Position numbers and translations under genes: made by a program
Part shown: piece by piece, positions 1 to 11,930 of the stretch
How the letters are laid out: each line of letters begins with the position of its first letter
How positions within the stretch are numbered: the stretch's first letter is position 1
Source of the DNA: Rhizopus sp. PT2906
Taxonomy: Eukaryota; Mucoromycota; Mucoromycetes; Mucorales; Rhizopodaceae
Assembly: GCA_025529335.1 (NCBI GenBank)
Contig: JAMYHX010000319.1
Location: 1-49,515, forward strand
Reading direction: 5' to 3'
Length of the DNA: 49,515 bases
The notes under the pieces: generated by a model
What the model was told of the DNA's origin: nothing
Seen by the model: the letters and a program-made list of their open reading frames with translations, nothing else
Databases searched by the model: none

Positions 1-367
1 GATATTTTGGCAGACATCTTTGATGCTTGTACCAGTGAGATGACAACATTTCAAGCTATTCCCAATGCATTTGAACTGTTTGGTATTGATTTTTTGATTG
101 ATCAAGACTATAATGTTTACTTTTTAGAAGCTAATGCGGTGAGTCCTATCTCTTTGTATCCACATGGATACGGTTTGCTAATAAACACACATATATATAT
201 ATATATAGTTCCCTGACTTTAAGCAAACAGGTCATCGATTACAACATATCATTCAAGAGCTATTTGATGCCACGACAAGAGTAGCCATAGAACCATACTT
301 TACAAATGAAGAATATCAAGATGAAAAGTTGGTCAAGGTTTATAAAAAAGAACTGCTCTCTTTATAA
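1..367 (+). CDS. Tubulin-tyrosine-ligase-like (TTL) domain protein, C-terminal part
   Basis: The window opens inside this gene in frame 1. Two exons, 1-138 and 209-367, are joined across an intron with GTGAGT donor and an AT-repeat-rich 3' end (139-208). The joined frame reads a TTL/ATP-grasp signature: GIDFLIDQDYNVYFLEANA followed by FPDFKQTGHRL, where the EANA and PDFKQTG residues form the end of the nucleotide and metal-binding core. TTL-fold enzymes ligate amino acids to protein tails such as tubulin; fungal members include Pby1-like proteins, so the substrate is unknown. The 5' end lies outside the window. The stop codon (365-367) overlaps the 3' end of the convergent DnaJ gene. Confidence 0.85.
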
Positions 368-1140
368 ATGATAAAACATTGAATGTTGCTGTGGAGAGAA
401 AGGTGGAGGGGGAGGGGAAAAAGAAGAATAGGCGTGGGGGAACGGTGAATAATAGGGTAATTGACAATAATGATTTAATAAATATGGTCTTTCTGCTGTA
501 TTGTTCACCACCTGATCCTGGTGAAACTGTTGCTGCCTAAAAGAAGTATCCTGCATAAGTAACCTTTGTTCTTGTCCTGACAAAGACGACAGATTTGTAC
601 CGCTCGTTATTCTATCTTGTTGATGTGCGCCGTTTCCGTATTCTTCGGTTACTCGTGTACCCTATGATGATGATGAGTGTTACTATTTATAAAATGTGTT
701 ATTGTGTCTGGTTACATTTTCATCTGTAATTTTAGTAATCGTCACTGTTTCAATCCTTCCATTAACGTTTCTTGTTGTTGTTGTTACTGATTTGGAGTAT
801 CCTCCTTGTCCCATCTGACTATGCGTATCAAATATGGATGATCTCATCGATGAAGAGCCGGGATGCATAAACGGCGAAGGTGCACGCATGTTGTACATCA
901 TATCAAATGGTGAGGGATAAGAAAAGGGGTTCATCATCGAATGAAAGGGATCATGCATAGGCGGTCCAAAGTGATGAAAATCTACAAGAGGGGGGGATTA
1001 ATATCACTGATTCAAAAGCGCATTTGATTCTTACCGTCAAAGAAAGGTGTACCCATGCCACCAAAAAAGTGAGCAAACACTTCTTCTGGTCTATGAAACT
1101 ACAAGATTATGCAAAATTAGTACATTCACACATTCTTTTT

Positions 1141-1175
<35 letters not shown>

Positions 1176-1619
1176 CAGTGAATCCACCAAATAGGTCGTC
1201 AAGTGAATAAGCATTGTCTCTATCATCATTTATATTGTTTTGTCTATTGTCGTATATGTAACGTTTCTGAGCTATAGGATACAAAAAGAAAATGAGCATA
1301 AAGTCTACCATTACTATTATTTAATCCTTTTACGATCAGATAACACTTCATATGCCTCACTAAAGAGGAGGAGTCGTGTTTAGTTTATATAGAAATAATT
1401 CATATTATTCCTACCTAATATCTTTAAACTATACCCAAAAGTAAGACTAGTGTTTTTTAAATTCACTCTAGTTTATATTACCTTTTCTTCTGCCTCGGCT
1501 GAAGGGTTTTTATCTGGATGATACTTTAAGGCTAATTTCTTATAGGCTCTTTTTATTTCCTGTTCATCTGCGTTGTTGGATATTTCTAATATTCTGTAAT
1601 ATTCTTTTACAACAGTCAT
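362..1619 (-). CDS. DnaJ/Hsp40 co-chaperone, DNAJB6-like
   Basis: Seven exons: 1619-1482, 1428-1415, 1359-1334, 1271-1177, 1098-1035, 981-716 and 661-362, giving 300 residues in phase throughout. The N-terminus is a complete J domain: residues 1-~66 with YHPDKNP (the HPD motif that stimulates Hsp70 ATPase) and ending VLSDPQKRYIYD. A G/F-, M- and S-rich middle follows, then a segment with TVTITKITDENGTRVTEE, which resembles the C-terminal part of DNAJB2/6/8-type proteins that bind aggregation-prone clients. The tail is rich in P, Q and S. The J domain is split by unusually small exons of 14 and 26 nt. The last codon overlaps the convergent TTL gene by 6 nt. Cytosolic or nuclear location is inferred from the absence of a signal peptide. 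Confidence 0.88.
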
Positions 1620-1984
1620 TGTTATTATATTAAAATATAAAGAGAGAGAAAAGAGAGAATAAACTCAGAATTCCTGCTAAAAGGGATTTAAAGCATAGAT
1701 GTAACCAATAAGAATGGGAATAATGCAGATTGAACAAAGAACTTCTTGGTCACACCACAAGTCTTCTTCCATACGATTCTATGTCTTTAAGAGTATAAAA
1801 GCATATTATTCAAGAATGCATTTGTGTGTTGTTTATTAAATACACTGAAAATGTATTTCATTCTCTTCTTTTGTATTATTTAAACAACATCATTTTCCTG
1901 TATCATGTTGCATCTTGATTCATTATCGTTGGTCTTTAAAGAAAAAAAACAGAATTTAGCTTTTATAGCGCATATATACAATAT

Positions 1985-4468
1985 TTATTCTTTTTTCTTT
2001 ATTTTTATACATTGTTGCTGCTGTTGCTTTTCAGTCAGAGGATGAAACCAAGGATGGTCTAGTACTTGATCTATATTTATCCTTTTCTCGACGTCTCTAT
2101 TCAACATTTTCTTTATAAGATCAAGAGAACCTATTGAAATAATATTAGCTATATTAAACATTAATTGTATATATGCTATTACCTTCAGAAAGGACAAAGG
2201 GAACCCTTAGTTCGCTTTCCAAAATTTCATCAATATTATAGAATGGATTCTCTCGATAGATGAGTGTAAACAGTAACACACCACTTGCCCAAATATCCTG
2301 TGGAGGACCTGCGTATGGTTTTCCTTTAAGCACCTCTGGAGCACAATATTCGAGGGTGCCTGTGAATGTATCAAATTTGCGACCCTCTTTATAGTAAGTT
2401 GCACAACCAAAATCTATCAGATGAACTGTCCCATCCTGATCTAGAATGACATTTTCATCTTTAATATCACGATGAACAATTTTATGTGAGTGCAGATGCT
2501 TGACTGCCTTGGCAATTTGATAAAAGATGTGTCTAATTTCATTTTCTGTCATCTTTTTGTTCAATTCGATATAGTCAAAGAGATCCATGCCATCACCAAG
2601 TAATTCCATGACAACAAAGTAACAATCATCGTCTTCCATGCTAGTGACTAATCTACAGCAATTGACATGGGGGTATTTTTGTAAGGTACGTAAGATGTGT
2701 ATTTCCATTGGTATTGAACCAAGTTGTCTATCTCTGTGTAGTTTGACAGTAAGTAAAAAGATGGTGTAATCTATAACAATTCTTTACCTTATCCATGAAT
2801 CAACAATGATCTTTGACTTGATGATATATTTTATAACCAACTTCTTTTGAGAAGGATCATCCTTTCTATAAGCTAGTTTGGCCATACCATAAGTGCCCTG
2901 ACCCAGTACATCCAAGATAACATAATCGTCTAGAGGGTGTTTTTTCTTTTGGGTAAGATCTGATGAAGATGACTTGCTTTCATTATTACTCTTGATATGA
3001 TCATTATTATTGTTATTATTATTATTATTATTATTGCTATTGGTGGTATCTGTGTTGTTGATGTTTTTAAAGTAATTGGATGGAAACAGTCTTTTTGCTT
3101 CATCTACAGCGCCAAAGGAACTTATTCTATAAGGTCTAACAATAGGTCTCTTTGGCTTCTTATTTGCTTCAAGACTAGGTTGATCATTCTGTTGTTGTAG
3201 CTTCAATGGACAATGTACATTTTTTTTTTGATAACTCTGTTTCAAGTTGTCATGCTTTAGTACCGCATCGCTTCTATCAAACGTTACCCAGACATGAACA
3301 GAATCCTTGTCTACGATTTTGATCTCCAACTCCACAATGAATTTACTTTTATCTCTGTGATAAACATAGAATAGGCTATCAGAGGACGAGAGCTTCCTGC
3401 ATTGTTCATAGTTTGCTGTCATGAGATTATTCTTTAGCATATTTTCAATAAGAGTGGGTAGTTGAGGTATCAGTTCATTCACAGTGAGCTTGTTGATAAT
3501 CATGTCTACAGAAGTGTAACCAAACAGGTATTTTGCAGGTAGAGTATTCATTTGAAGTATTAATCCAGTTGACAGATTGAATGTGATTGAGCCGGATATT
3601 GAAGGTAAGGATGTTATTTTTACGACAAAATTGGCTAAATCATCATTTCCAATGGCCACATGTCTATTTAAATTCAAAATAGCTGGAAAATAAACCCCTT
3701 TACTTGATAAACTACCAAAGAATTTTAGCCTATCAATCTTTTCCAAATTGTCATCTCGTTCTTCCTTTGCTAGTGCTGGCACAAGACAATTGACTGGTTT
3801 GCCGACTATCTCATTTGCCTTGTATCCATACATCTCTTCAATCAATGTACCCAAGATCCTCTGTATTTTACATTCTGAATCCACATAAACAGACAAGGTC
3901 GTCTCATAGATTTCTTCAAATATCCAAATATAAATTTTATCTCGATGTTCAGTTATTTTCTCCTTTAACCATACTGTTGCATATGATTTTGTATTATTTC
4001 TCTTGTGTATCAACACCTATTGAACCAGTTCGTTAGCAAGAATTCTCCGAGTTTATATTTGATTCTTGTTTAACTAACAATAGATCCACAAATGATCACT
4101 TTTTGTACACAGTTTGTATATTTCTTTCTACTATTTAGTAAATTCATGATCTGATGTTTAAATGGTTCCTCTAAACAATTCTTTATAAATGATTTTCCAA
4201 CAAATGATTTATCAATTCCAAAGCATAATGCGGCTATATCATTAAATAACAGTGTGATTCCTTCTGAATTTGTTGTTATAATAGCTTGGTTTTGTGGTAA
4301 ATATCTTGTAGGTGTATGTAATAGACTTGCTCTTTTATCTGTACTGAAACTATTCTTTAATTGAATAAATCCAATATTCTCTTCCATATTGGGTTGTGAT
4401 AGTCTTCTATGATACACTTGTTCGTCCACTTCTTCATTATTCCATTTCATTTTGCGTACAAGCTCCAT
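1985..4468 (-). CDS. PAS-domain serine/threonine kinase (PASK/Psk family)
   Basis: Exons 4468-4079, 4016-2788, 2733-2183 and 2130-1985 join in phase (771 residues from the ATG at 4468). The N-terminal half has PAS-like repeats (for example QAIITTNSEGITLLFNDIAA, and later TFNLSTGLILQMNTLPAKYLF). The C-terminal third is a protein kinase: LGQGTYGMAKLAY glycine loop, VIKYI lysine, HRDIKDENV catalytic loop, DFG, and CAPEVLKGKPY activation segment. PAS kinases sense metabolic state and phosphorylate targets in glucose partitioning and translation. A poly-Asn tract lies just before the kinase domain. The true start is uncertain: the frame is open upstream to about 4548 without a Met, so an additional 5' exon is possible, for example one starting at the ATG at 4607. 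Confidence 0.88.
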
Positions 4469-4607
4469 GCCCCGAGTTATCACATTACTACTGGTCCCAC
4501 TCCTTTTTTTCTTAATTCTTGGTGATTCTTGCCTAATAATGTTAAGTGCTATGCGAATAGATTATTTATTTTATCTATTTACTTGTCTTGAATATTGAAT
4601 AATTCAT

Positions 4608-6837
4608 CTATGTTTAATCGTTTTTTAAATTACAATCCTGCCCTCACTCTCTCTCTCTCCCCTTTCCCTTTTTTTCCCCAAGCATGTATCCAACAATTGG
4701 TTTTATATTTACCTTGGATCAATGATGGAGCACTCATTGTAGAATGGATAAAGGGAAAAAAGAAAAATAAAAAAAAAAAAGAAAAAAAGGGGGATATAAA
4801 ACTTTTATAGAAGTAGAAAAGAATTTTTTGGTTTAGGTAATGCGATCGGCCAATTACAATAACAGAACTAATCTATGTCAAACTCCGATTGATAGCTAGA
4901 ATGAGTTGAAGAGTATCATTTATTGATTTAAGTAAAAACATAAACTTGTTAGCAAAAAGATAATAGATATAAAGAATAGCTGATTAAACGACATATTTGA
5001 ACTAATGCAAGATGAGAAAAATGACAAAAGACGCAATGGATGCTCTAAGAGAATGTCTGAACTTTAATCCTTTATTTTGAAATGCAGATAACATTAGACG
5101 ACCTCATTTCACAGGTACCAGCTACAGTATTTCTACTTTAAGCTAGCCGCTTCCAACTCGCTACGCTCGTTTTTGCACGTCGTCGTGCTGCCTCAGGATT
5201 AAAAGCTTCGTCCTTTGTAGTGAGTAAGGGGCAAATACTGAATGAGATGTAGAAAGATTAATGTATTTACAGACGAAGTAAAGGTCGCATAATTTATTGA
5301 ATAATAGCCACATGGTTACAAAAAAAGAAAGTAGCATAAGTATAGTTGGACATAAGCATAGTTGGGCATAATGCATATATTACTTGAGCAAAAGCTCTGA
5401 GTAAACAACGTTATTGGTGGCAAAAGGACTGATACGCCAGAGAGAGAAGTCACCCTTGACAATGCGACATAAAACTGTACACCAAAAAATAGATAAGCCT
5501 CTGTTCAAAAGGTTCAACAATCATAATAGTGTAAGAAGTAACAAACACTATGCAGGCTTCAGAGATACATTGACTAACCTCTGACCGGAGTTCAATGGGA
5601 CGTAGAATTGAGGGGTGTTCTGTCTTGAATCTATGAAGTGAGCTTAAGAACCCATTAGGGAGTTTGATATTGTTTCTGGGTCCTTTCCCATAAATTAACC
5701 GAATAACAGAGTACCAAAATTTTGAGTAAATAGACATTTGGATGCGACAGCAGTAGAGTTTTCTAATATGTAATAATTTACAAAGGGAAACACTACATGC
5801 ACCAGAAAATGCACCAGAAGTTAGACTAATACTACGGGCGCTACCTCTACCCACTATCTGTGATGAATTTCACCAAAACTATTCAATGTATAACTTCACG
5901 CTAAACATGACTTTATAAAGTCGCTATCTTTTTTTTTTCGGAAAGAGATAAAAAAAATTATTTATACTAATTATACTAATTTTGTGTTGTCAATTTTATC
6001 AAGATCAATCACATGTAATTATGATATATGCATATTTTATATCAGAGAGTGGACTGGACAGCCTTAGGTTAGGCAGAGACTTTGATAATGTGAAGTTGTA
6101 TAGTGACAATAAAGGTAGCACGGCTCTTGGAGCCTGTACCACAACAGCCTACCGATTGCCCATAAAGCAGCCATTGCTTCCGAGAACAGCAATACTCGGT
6201 GGCATGTTGCCCAGAGCATGACCGTGGGATTGCCAAAGCGAAATATTGTCACTTGAGCCCATAAGCTGATCTCTCTAAAGAATTTGTATTTTCTGGTACA
6301 GACAATGACCTGAAAAACGATGACAACCACTGGTCTCCCCCCGATGAAAAGCTTCAAGCTTCATTTTGAGCTTCGAGACAAGTGCAAGGCATTAGAGAAT
6401 GCCAGTGAGTGTAAAGTACTTTTATTGTTGTATTTTGATTATTAAATCGTCTTTGATGTAATTTAATGATTTAGTATTCCTCTTCTGAGTTACTCATACA
6501 CCGTGACATGCTGAAGCTCGATGTCAACTTTAAGTATGATCTACTCCATGCTGCGTAGTCCTTGGTTTCTCCCTTTTTTCAAAAGTCGGTTTATTACATC
6601 CAACCGTGTAGAAAAAGCTAGTGTTTTAGTTGTTATCAGCAGAAACGATAGATTACTCCTTTGAACGATTGACAAAAGACAGTTTAAGATAATAAGAATG
6701 AAATATTTATTATATAGAAAAGAAATAATAATACATATATACATATATTTAAGGAGAAAAATAATAAAGTAGTGGCAGTAATATAGTATTAATGATAGAG
6801 GTCGATAATAATACTATCTGTCATTGGTTGTAAACTG
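4608..6837. other. Gene-poor spacer with probable mobile-element debris
   Basis: No gene can be supported. 4640-4800 holds pyrimidine and poly-A tracts. The segment 5450-5854 has a minus-strand frame of 134 codons without recognisable domains. 6050-6360 has a short plus frame including KLYSDNKGSTALG, which recalls retroelement RNase H but is too short to assign. A motif at about 5780-5805 (GGGAAACACTACATGCAC) recurs at 37828-37845. Confidence 0.5.
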
Positions 6838-7038
6838 TTACACCCTTCCTCTTCGCCTTCCTCCACCACAGCATCTGCATGTCAATAGGGCGGCAATAGC
6901 ATTGAAGATACCAACGATGCAACTTGTTATACCAGAAATAATTGTTTGGAAGAATCCGGCAATAGCACTAACCACACTTGAAATCAGAGAGGCAATAGAG
7001 CTGACAATTCCGCTTAAGCAAGAAAATATAGATCCCAT
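6838..7038 (-). CDS. Tiny conserved hydrophobic fungal protein, function unknown
   Basis: A 66-residue single-exon frame. It begins MGSIFSCLSGIVSSIASLIS, continues as an uninterrupted small/hydrophobic region (I, A, S, G, V) to about residue 52, and ends with a Cys/Arg-rich tail (LTCRCCGGGRRRGRV). The MG start, N-terminal Cys, hydrophobic body and Cys-Gly-Arg tail match the general form of a widespread family of very small fungal proteins of unknown function; I recognise the family by form only. The N-terminal Gly and the cysteines could be acylated (inference). A TATA-like box lies about 70 nt upstream of the ATG, which supports a real gene. Confidence 0.7.
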   Translation of the reverse strand: MGSIFSCLSGIVSSIASLISSVVSAIAGFFQTIISGITSCIVGIFNAIAALLTCRCCGGGRRRGRV

Positions 7039-7105
7039 GTTTGAATAATAGTTGTAATAATTGAAATGTTGTTGTAAAGAAAAAAAAACATTAGAAAGCT
7101 TATGG

Positions 7106-7113
7106 CTTTTATA
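7106..7113 (-). promoter_or_regulatory. TATA box of the 66-residue protein gene
   Basis: On the minus strand the sequence reads TATAAAAG, 68 nt upstream of the ATG at 7038. The spacing allows a short 5' leader. Confidence 0.5.
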
Positions 7114-8898
7114 GTTTTTTTGTAAAGCAGTGATCTCTATGACGACAAGCTTATAAATTTGCCTATTTTGGTAATTTTCTAAAATTCGTTACCCACATAG
7201 CTTACCTTTTCTGATTTCATTTACGTCATGTTGATTCAAATACAAACTATGTCATTTCATTTTACGATGAAAGAAGCTTATTTTGTCGAGTACTTGGTTT
7301 CTATGGAATAAATCAATTACGTACCTGAAGTTGTCATAGCAGCATTATGGATACAACATAAAGTATTTGAGATCAAGTAGTCAATCTCGGTATACACTGG
7401 GTCAACTCTCCCTTTTCTCGTCTCAGGCAGCGAGGTTTCCGGACATCCTTATTACTTCATTGTGCTAGCATTACCTCATTCTAATAAATCATACGACGCT
7501 GCATCCAAGTGAGTTCTTGAGCCATTACTATTACTAGTATTACTAGTATCAGTACTACGTTATTCTCCTCACACTCATCCAATATGAAGTCATCATTACT
7601 GCTGGCTTTATTTCTCTTAAAGGATTCTTGGCAAGTTGTGTCTGATGCAAATCACTAAATGATAGGAGTTGTAAAAATAGACGAGCTACACACTAGTTGG
7701 CAATAATGCGCTAAAACCATTTGAATGATGTATTTGGCTCTTATGCTGCTAGTTTCTTTCCGTTACTTCATTCATACATTTTTGAAATTGTTTTATCATC
7801 CCCTGAAGATCTATTATATTGCCATTACCGATTTGCTTATAATGTGCCTGTCCTTTTAATGTGCGTAAAGTGTCACGGAGAATAAATTTCAAGCAGCTTT
7901 GTCTCTGAACCATTGGGTTCCACTTACCGATGCTAATGTGTCCCATTTGTTCATACAATGTATATTTGGTCGATAGAATAAACGATTATGCATTTTCATG
8001 CATGCAAGCCTCACAAGTTTATACTACGATTGAGTGAATTGACTTGAATAACATTCACTGGGTTTTTTTTTTATTTTTGTCGAAAAAGATGGTCAATACC
8101 ATAAAGTCATCTACGATGCCTTCCGAAACATATCTTGACATCACCCCTCTTTTGACCTGCTGTGTACAATAGCTTGCTCATAAAAGTAATACTATTTTTA
8201 TTGCCATATGCAACTGCCTTGGGTTCTTTAACGTTTGATGCGTTGAAGCATCGCATAGGCACAAATCCGTCTTTCGTGCCCTGGAAAGGAGGCTTTGGGA
8301 CAGATGGTAATTTACAACCATGTCATATTTGATCGTTCAAAGTAACTTAAAAATGAATACTAATGGTACATAATAAAAAAATAGATTTGATCTGTATGCA
8401 AGTTCACAAAGATGTTGACAGATACTTTTTCTAGCGCTCCTTGTAGGACAGGGTGTAACAGAATTACAGATTTACTAATTTCCTTATTTGTAGAAAATAT
8501 ATTCTACTGCTACGCGGCCAGGCTGACTCCTCCAGTTCAGAAGGCAGGGGATTCTTGCATTAGATTTCTGTGTTGTAGCAGATCAAGCGCTATTCACATC
8601 TTTAGAGATATTTTTCGTCCTTGATGATTTACTTTGCTTGAATGGTACAGTTACGAAAAAACAATAAACGTATGTTCTTGAAGGTTATTAAATACACAAT
8701 TTTGCATAGCGAGCTTTTATAATATCCGTAACCCTTAATAAACGAACCAACACTTGTTCCTTTGCCATCTAGTCTATCTATCCCTTAATCCCAGCATGAC
8801 TGTCACAACCATAAACCTGAGTTTCAGGATCCTTTAAAAAAAGAAGTCATGAAAAGACAGTCTGTTCCGAAATTGTACTTTCTTTTCTAAACATAGAC
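7114..8898. other. Spacer with a possible remnant on the minus strand
   Basis: No complete gene is visible. On the minus strand 7958-7749 is open for 69 codons and contains YTLYEQMGHISIG, which resembles the last strands of the nuclease-like family described at 47285-47831. Further upstream, about 8330-8120 on the same strand is open for some 65 codons (includes KDGFVPMRCFNASNVKEPKA). Neither has a convincing start, and stops separate them, so they may be decayed remains of a single gene. Confidence 0.35.
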
Positions 8899-11444
8899 AT
8901 GCTGCGAATAATTCCACTAAGGCAAACATCCTGCCTACTGCTTCGGATCAATCTTAGTGCATCAACAGCTCCTTTACGACATTTCCATCAAACAGTACCT
9001 ATCTTACGTAAAGGAGGTCTACCGAGAAAAGGATCGATCATTGATAATGCCGTCTGGAGAATACTTTCCCCAAAGAGACATCGACGTATAGAAGAAGGTA
9101 ATTAGTTGTCAATGCCTGCTCTTGCTTCTCCGTATTGACTTGCCTTATTTTGCATTCCAGAGCTGGATAGAAAGTTGAAGAATTTTAGCAAAAGTGTACA
9201 CTTTCGAAGAGAAGCTAGCTGTTTAGGCATAAATACCAAACTATTCCGAGAAATATCAGAGTCATTTGTAAAAGCTGTAGCTGCTGGAGAAATACCTAGA
9301 TGTACAGTTAGAAATCTTCTTTCAGGATACACAGGGAATGATATATCAGGTAAGCATCAGATATTTCTTTATTCTTTTTCATTAAACCTTTTTTTTTTTT
9401 TTTATTAGCGTATCTTGATAAAGAGCTCTTACAGTGTTTCCTTGATTATGCAAAACCTTTTCTACCAGAAGATATTGTGGATAAGGTCAATTCGCTTCGA
9501 AAAATCAGTGATCTTCGATATCCAACAGAGTGGTATCCTTTGGCTAGGCAAATGCAAAGGTATGGAGAAAGAGAGACGCGCAGCAGTAGAATAGATGTAT
9601 TCACATAAACTAGAAAGATTATACTTCATGTAGGGCCCACCAACAGCGGCAAGACATATCAGGCATTGCAGCGACTAGAAAGTGCGCAGAGCGGCATTTA
9701 CTGTGGACCACTGCGTTTATTAGCCCATGAGATTTATGATAAAATGAACACAAAAGGCATTCCTTGTAACTTGGTGACAGGAGAGGAAAAAAGAGTAGTA
9801 TCACCTTATGCACCCTTGACCAGCTCAACTGTTGAAATGGCACCATTAGGAAGGCCAATGGACGTAGCGGTTGTTGATGAAATTCAGTTGATAGCTGACC
9901 CATTTCGTGGATGGGCATGGACAGCGGCTCTTTTGGGGTTGGCAGCAAAAGAAGTTCATCTGTGCGGTGAAGAATCAGCCGTGCCTTTGATTCAAAGGAT
10001 CTGTGAGAGTCTGAATGAGGAATTAGTAGTGAACAAATATCAGCGTCTTACTCCCTATAAAGTGAGCAACAGATCATTGGAAGGTGATTTGAGTAGAATT
10101 ACAAAGGGAGATTGTGTTGTCGCATTTTCTCGACGAGACATATTTAATTACAAGAACAAAATCGAAGCTATCACTGGACTCAAGTGTGCTGTAGCATATG
10201 GTGGTCTTCCTCCAGGTAAATAGTAAAAAAAAGAGAGATACACAAGCATTATTTAACCATATCATGATAGAAACTAGAGCTCTTCAAGCAAAAGCATTCA
10301 ATGATCCTGACAGTGGATTCGACGTATTAGTAGCTTCAGATGCGGTTGGCATGGGCTTAAATCTGTAGGTCACCATATCTTTTAAAAGTGGACAAAGTAA
10401 CTTATTTGATTAAAAGGAATATCAAGCGTATTATATTTAGCACAACGCACAAGTTTAATGGAGCAGAGATGGAACGTATTAGCTTTCCACAGTTGAAGCA
10501 AATTGCTGGACGTGCAGGCAGGTTTGGTACAGCTTATGGAAATGGAATTGTTACCTCGTAAGGGTTGATGTTTGTTTATTTAATCATATTTTTTCTGATA
10601 TGAATCTATATAGCTTACATCCCAGAGATCTTTCATATATTAAAGCAGCTGTTGATTCTCCTATAGTTCCATTAGAGGTAAAAGATAGCAGTTATATACA
10701 AAAGAATAAAGTAACTAATGATAGTATTAAAGACAGCTGGTCTGCAACCCACCGTGGAAATGTTGGAACTCTTTGCTTCCCAAATGCCTAACCAACCCTT
10801 TTCGTCTATAATTGTAAGTATGATACTGATATTATATTTAATACATTGACAAAAGTAAATAATAGCAAAAAATTGAAGACTTCGCGTCAGTTACTGGAGA
10901 CTATTTTATGTGTAATACCAAGGATAAAAAGGTACATAGAGAATGCGTGCTGTATGAATACGTGACTTATGCTTGCTATAGGCCATTGCCGATATAATAG
11001 AGGATATTCCGTTAGAAATACGAGATAGATTTCAATTTGCAACAGCACCTGTGAGCATAAGAAGTGAGCCTTCAATGGCATTGATTAAAACGTTGGCAAA
11101 AAAATTCAGTCGACAGGAAACATGCGACTTGGAGGAAATTGTAGAATTACCAGAAACACCACCCATTAATCCAGAGCATTTGGTAGACTTGGAAGAAAAA
11201 CATAAGCAAATCATAGTTTATATGTGGTTAAGGTAAGGATGTTTATATATTTTGCGCGATATTGTGCCAATATGTCTTGCTTGATTATAGTGTGCGATAT
11301 CCTGAGATATTTACTACAGAGCAAGAAACTGCTGTAGAAATCAAGACTCGATGTGAAAAACTGATTGACGAGGGATTGAAGGTATCTGCAGCCAATAAAA
11401 AGGAGCATAGAAAAAGATCAAGAGCCAAATATTCTTTTGAATAA
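8899..11444 (+). CDS. SUV3: ATP-dependent RNA helicase Suv3, mitochondrial
   Basis: Eleven exons (8899-9097, 9161-9349, 9409-9559, 9614-10215, 10271-10364, 10417-10557, 10614-10677, 10733-10813, 10866-10931, 10982-11232, 11291-11444) join in phase. The N-terminus is rich in R, L, S and T with no acidic residues, as in a mitochondrial presequence. Helicase motifs are clear: Walker A GPTNSGKT, motif II VVDEIQL, SDAVGMGLNL, and motif VI QIAGRAGRFG. The C-terminal Suv3 domain follows (AGLQPTVEMLELFA; later IRDRFQFATAPV). Suv3 unwinds double-stranded RNA with 3'-5' polarity and works with an exoribonuclease in mitochondrial RNA decay (family knowledge). The C-terminus is basic (KKEHRKRSRAK). Confidence 0.95.
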
Positions 11445-11681
11445 AAACTATATATCTTCATAGATATTATATTTGATATTATTGTCTTAAACAAATTATC
11501 CAAAAATGGATAATATAGTAACCATCGCATTTGAAACCTCAATTATCTAAATTTTAATATTGTAAAGTACCACAAGGAACTGTTTGATGTATCCATGACA
11601 GTACGTCACATACAAAGCAAAAGACGCGACATTGAAAAATCGACACTCGACACTCGAAAAGCCAACATGCGAGATGTTGTT

Positions 11682-11930
11682 TTATTTGATATCGCCATTG
11701 CCAAGGAAAAGAAAAAGAGCGGGAATCTGAGGGTTCAAAAATATTTGTAAATTCAGCTCTGGACGCTCATAATCACGCGAAGCTATTGGATCGAAAGCCG
11801 ACGTATCAATCGATGCAAACATACCTTCGCATAAGAGTTTTGTCATGAGCTTGTAAATCTGAAGGCTGACTGTTTTTCCTTTGCGGACAACGTTACCAGC
11901 CTTGTGTCGTAGAACAATGTCTGCTTATGA
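11682..11930 (-). other. Unassigned open segment, possible last exon or gene remnant
   Basis: On the minus strand the frame is open for about 80 codons, from just after a stop near 11935 to TAA at 11684-11682. It has protein-like composition, including VVRKGKTVSLQIYKLMTKLL and then SAFDPIASRDYERPELNLQI. No ATG lies near its beginning, but AG acceptors (CATAAG, AGCAG) do, so it could be a terminal exon or a decayed insert. I do not recognise the family. Confidence 0.3.

Noticed and set aside
5450..5854. 134-codon minus-strand frame
   Set aside because: No domain, no promoter sign, and the start lies close to a dispersed repeat motif. I could not support it as a gene.
6050..6360. Possible retroelement RNase H fragment (KLYSDNKGSTALG)
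   Set aside because: Only one short phrase fits; no neighbouring motif supports it.
9619..9948. 109-codon minus-strand frame
   Set aside because: Antisense to the SUV3 helicase core exon.
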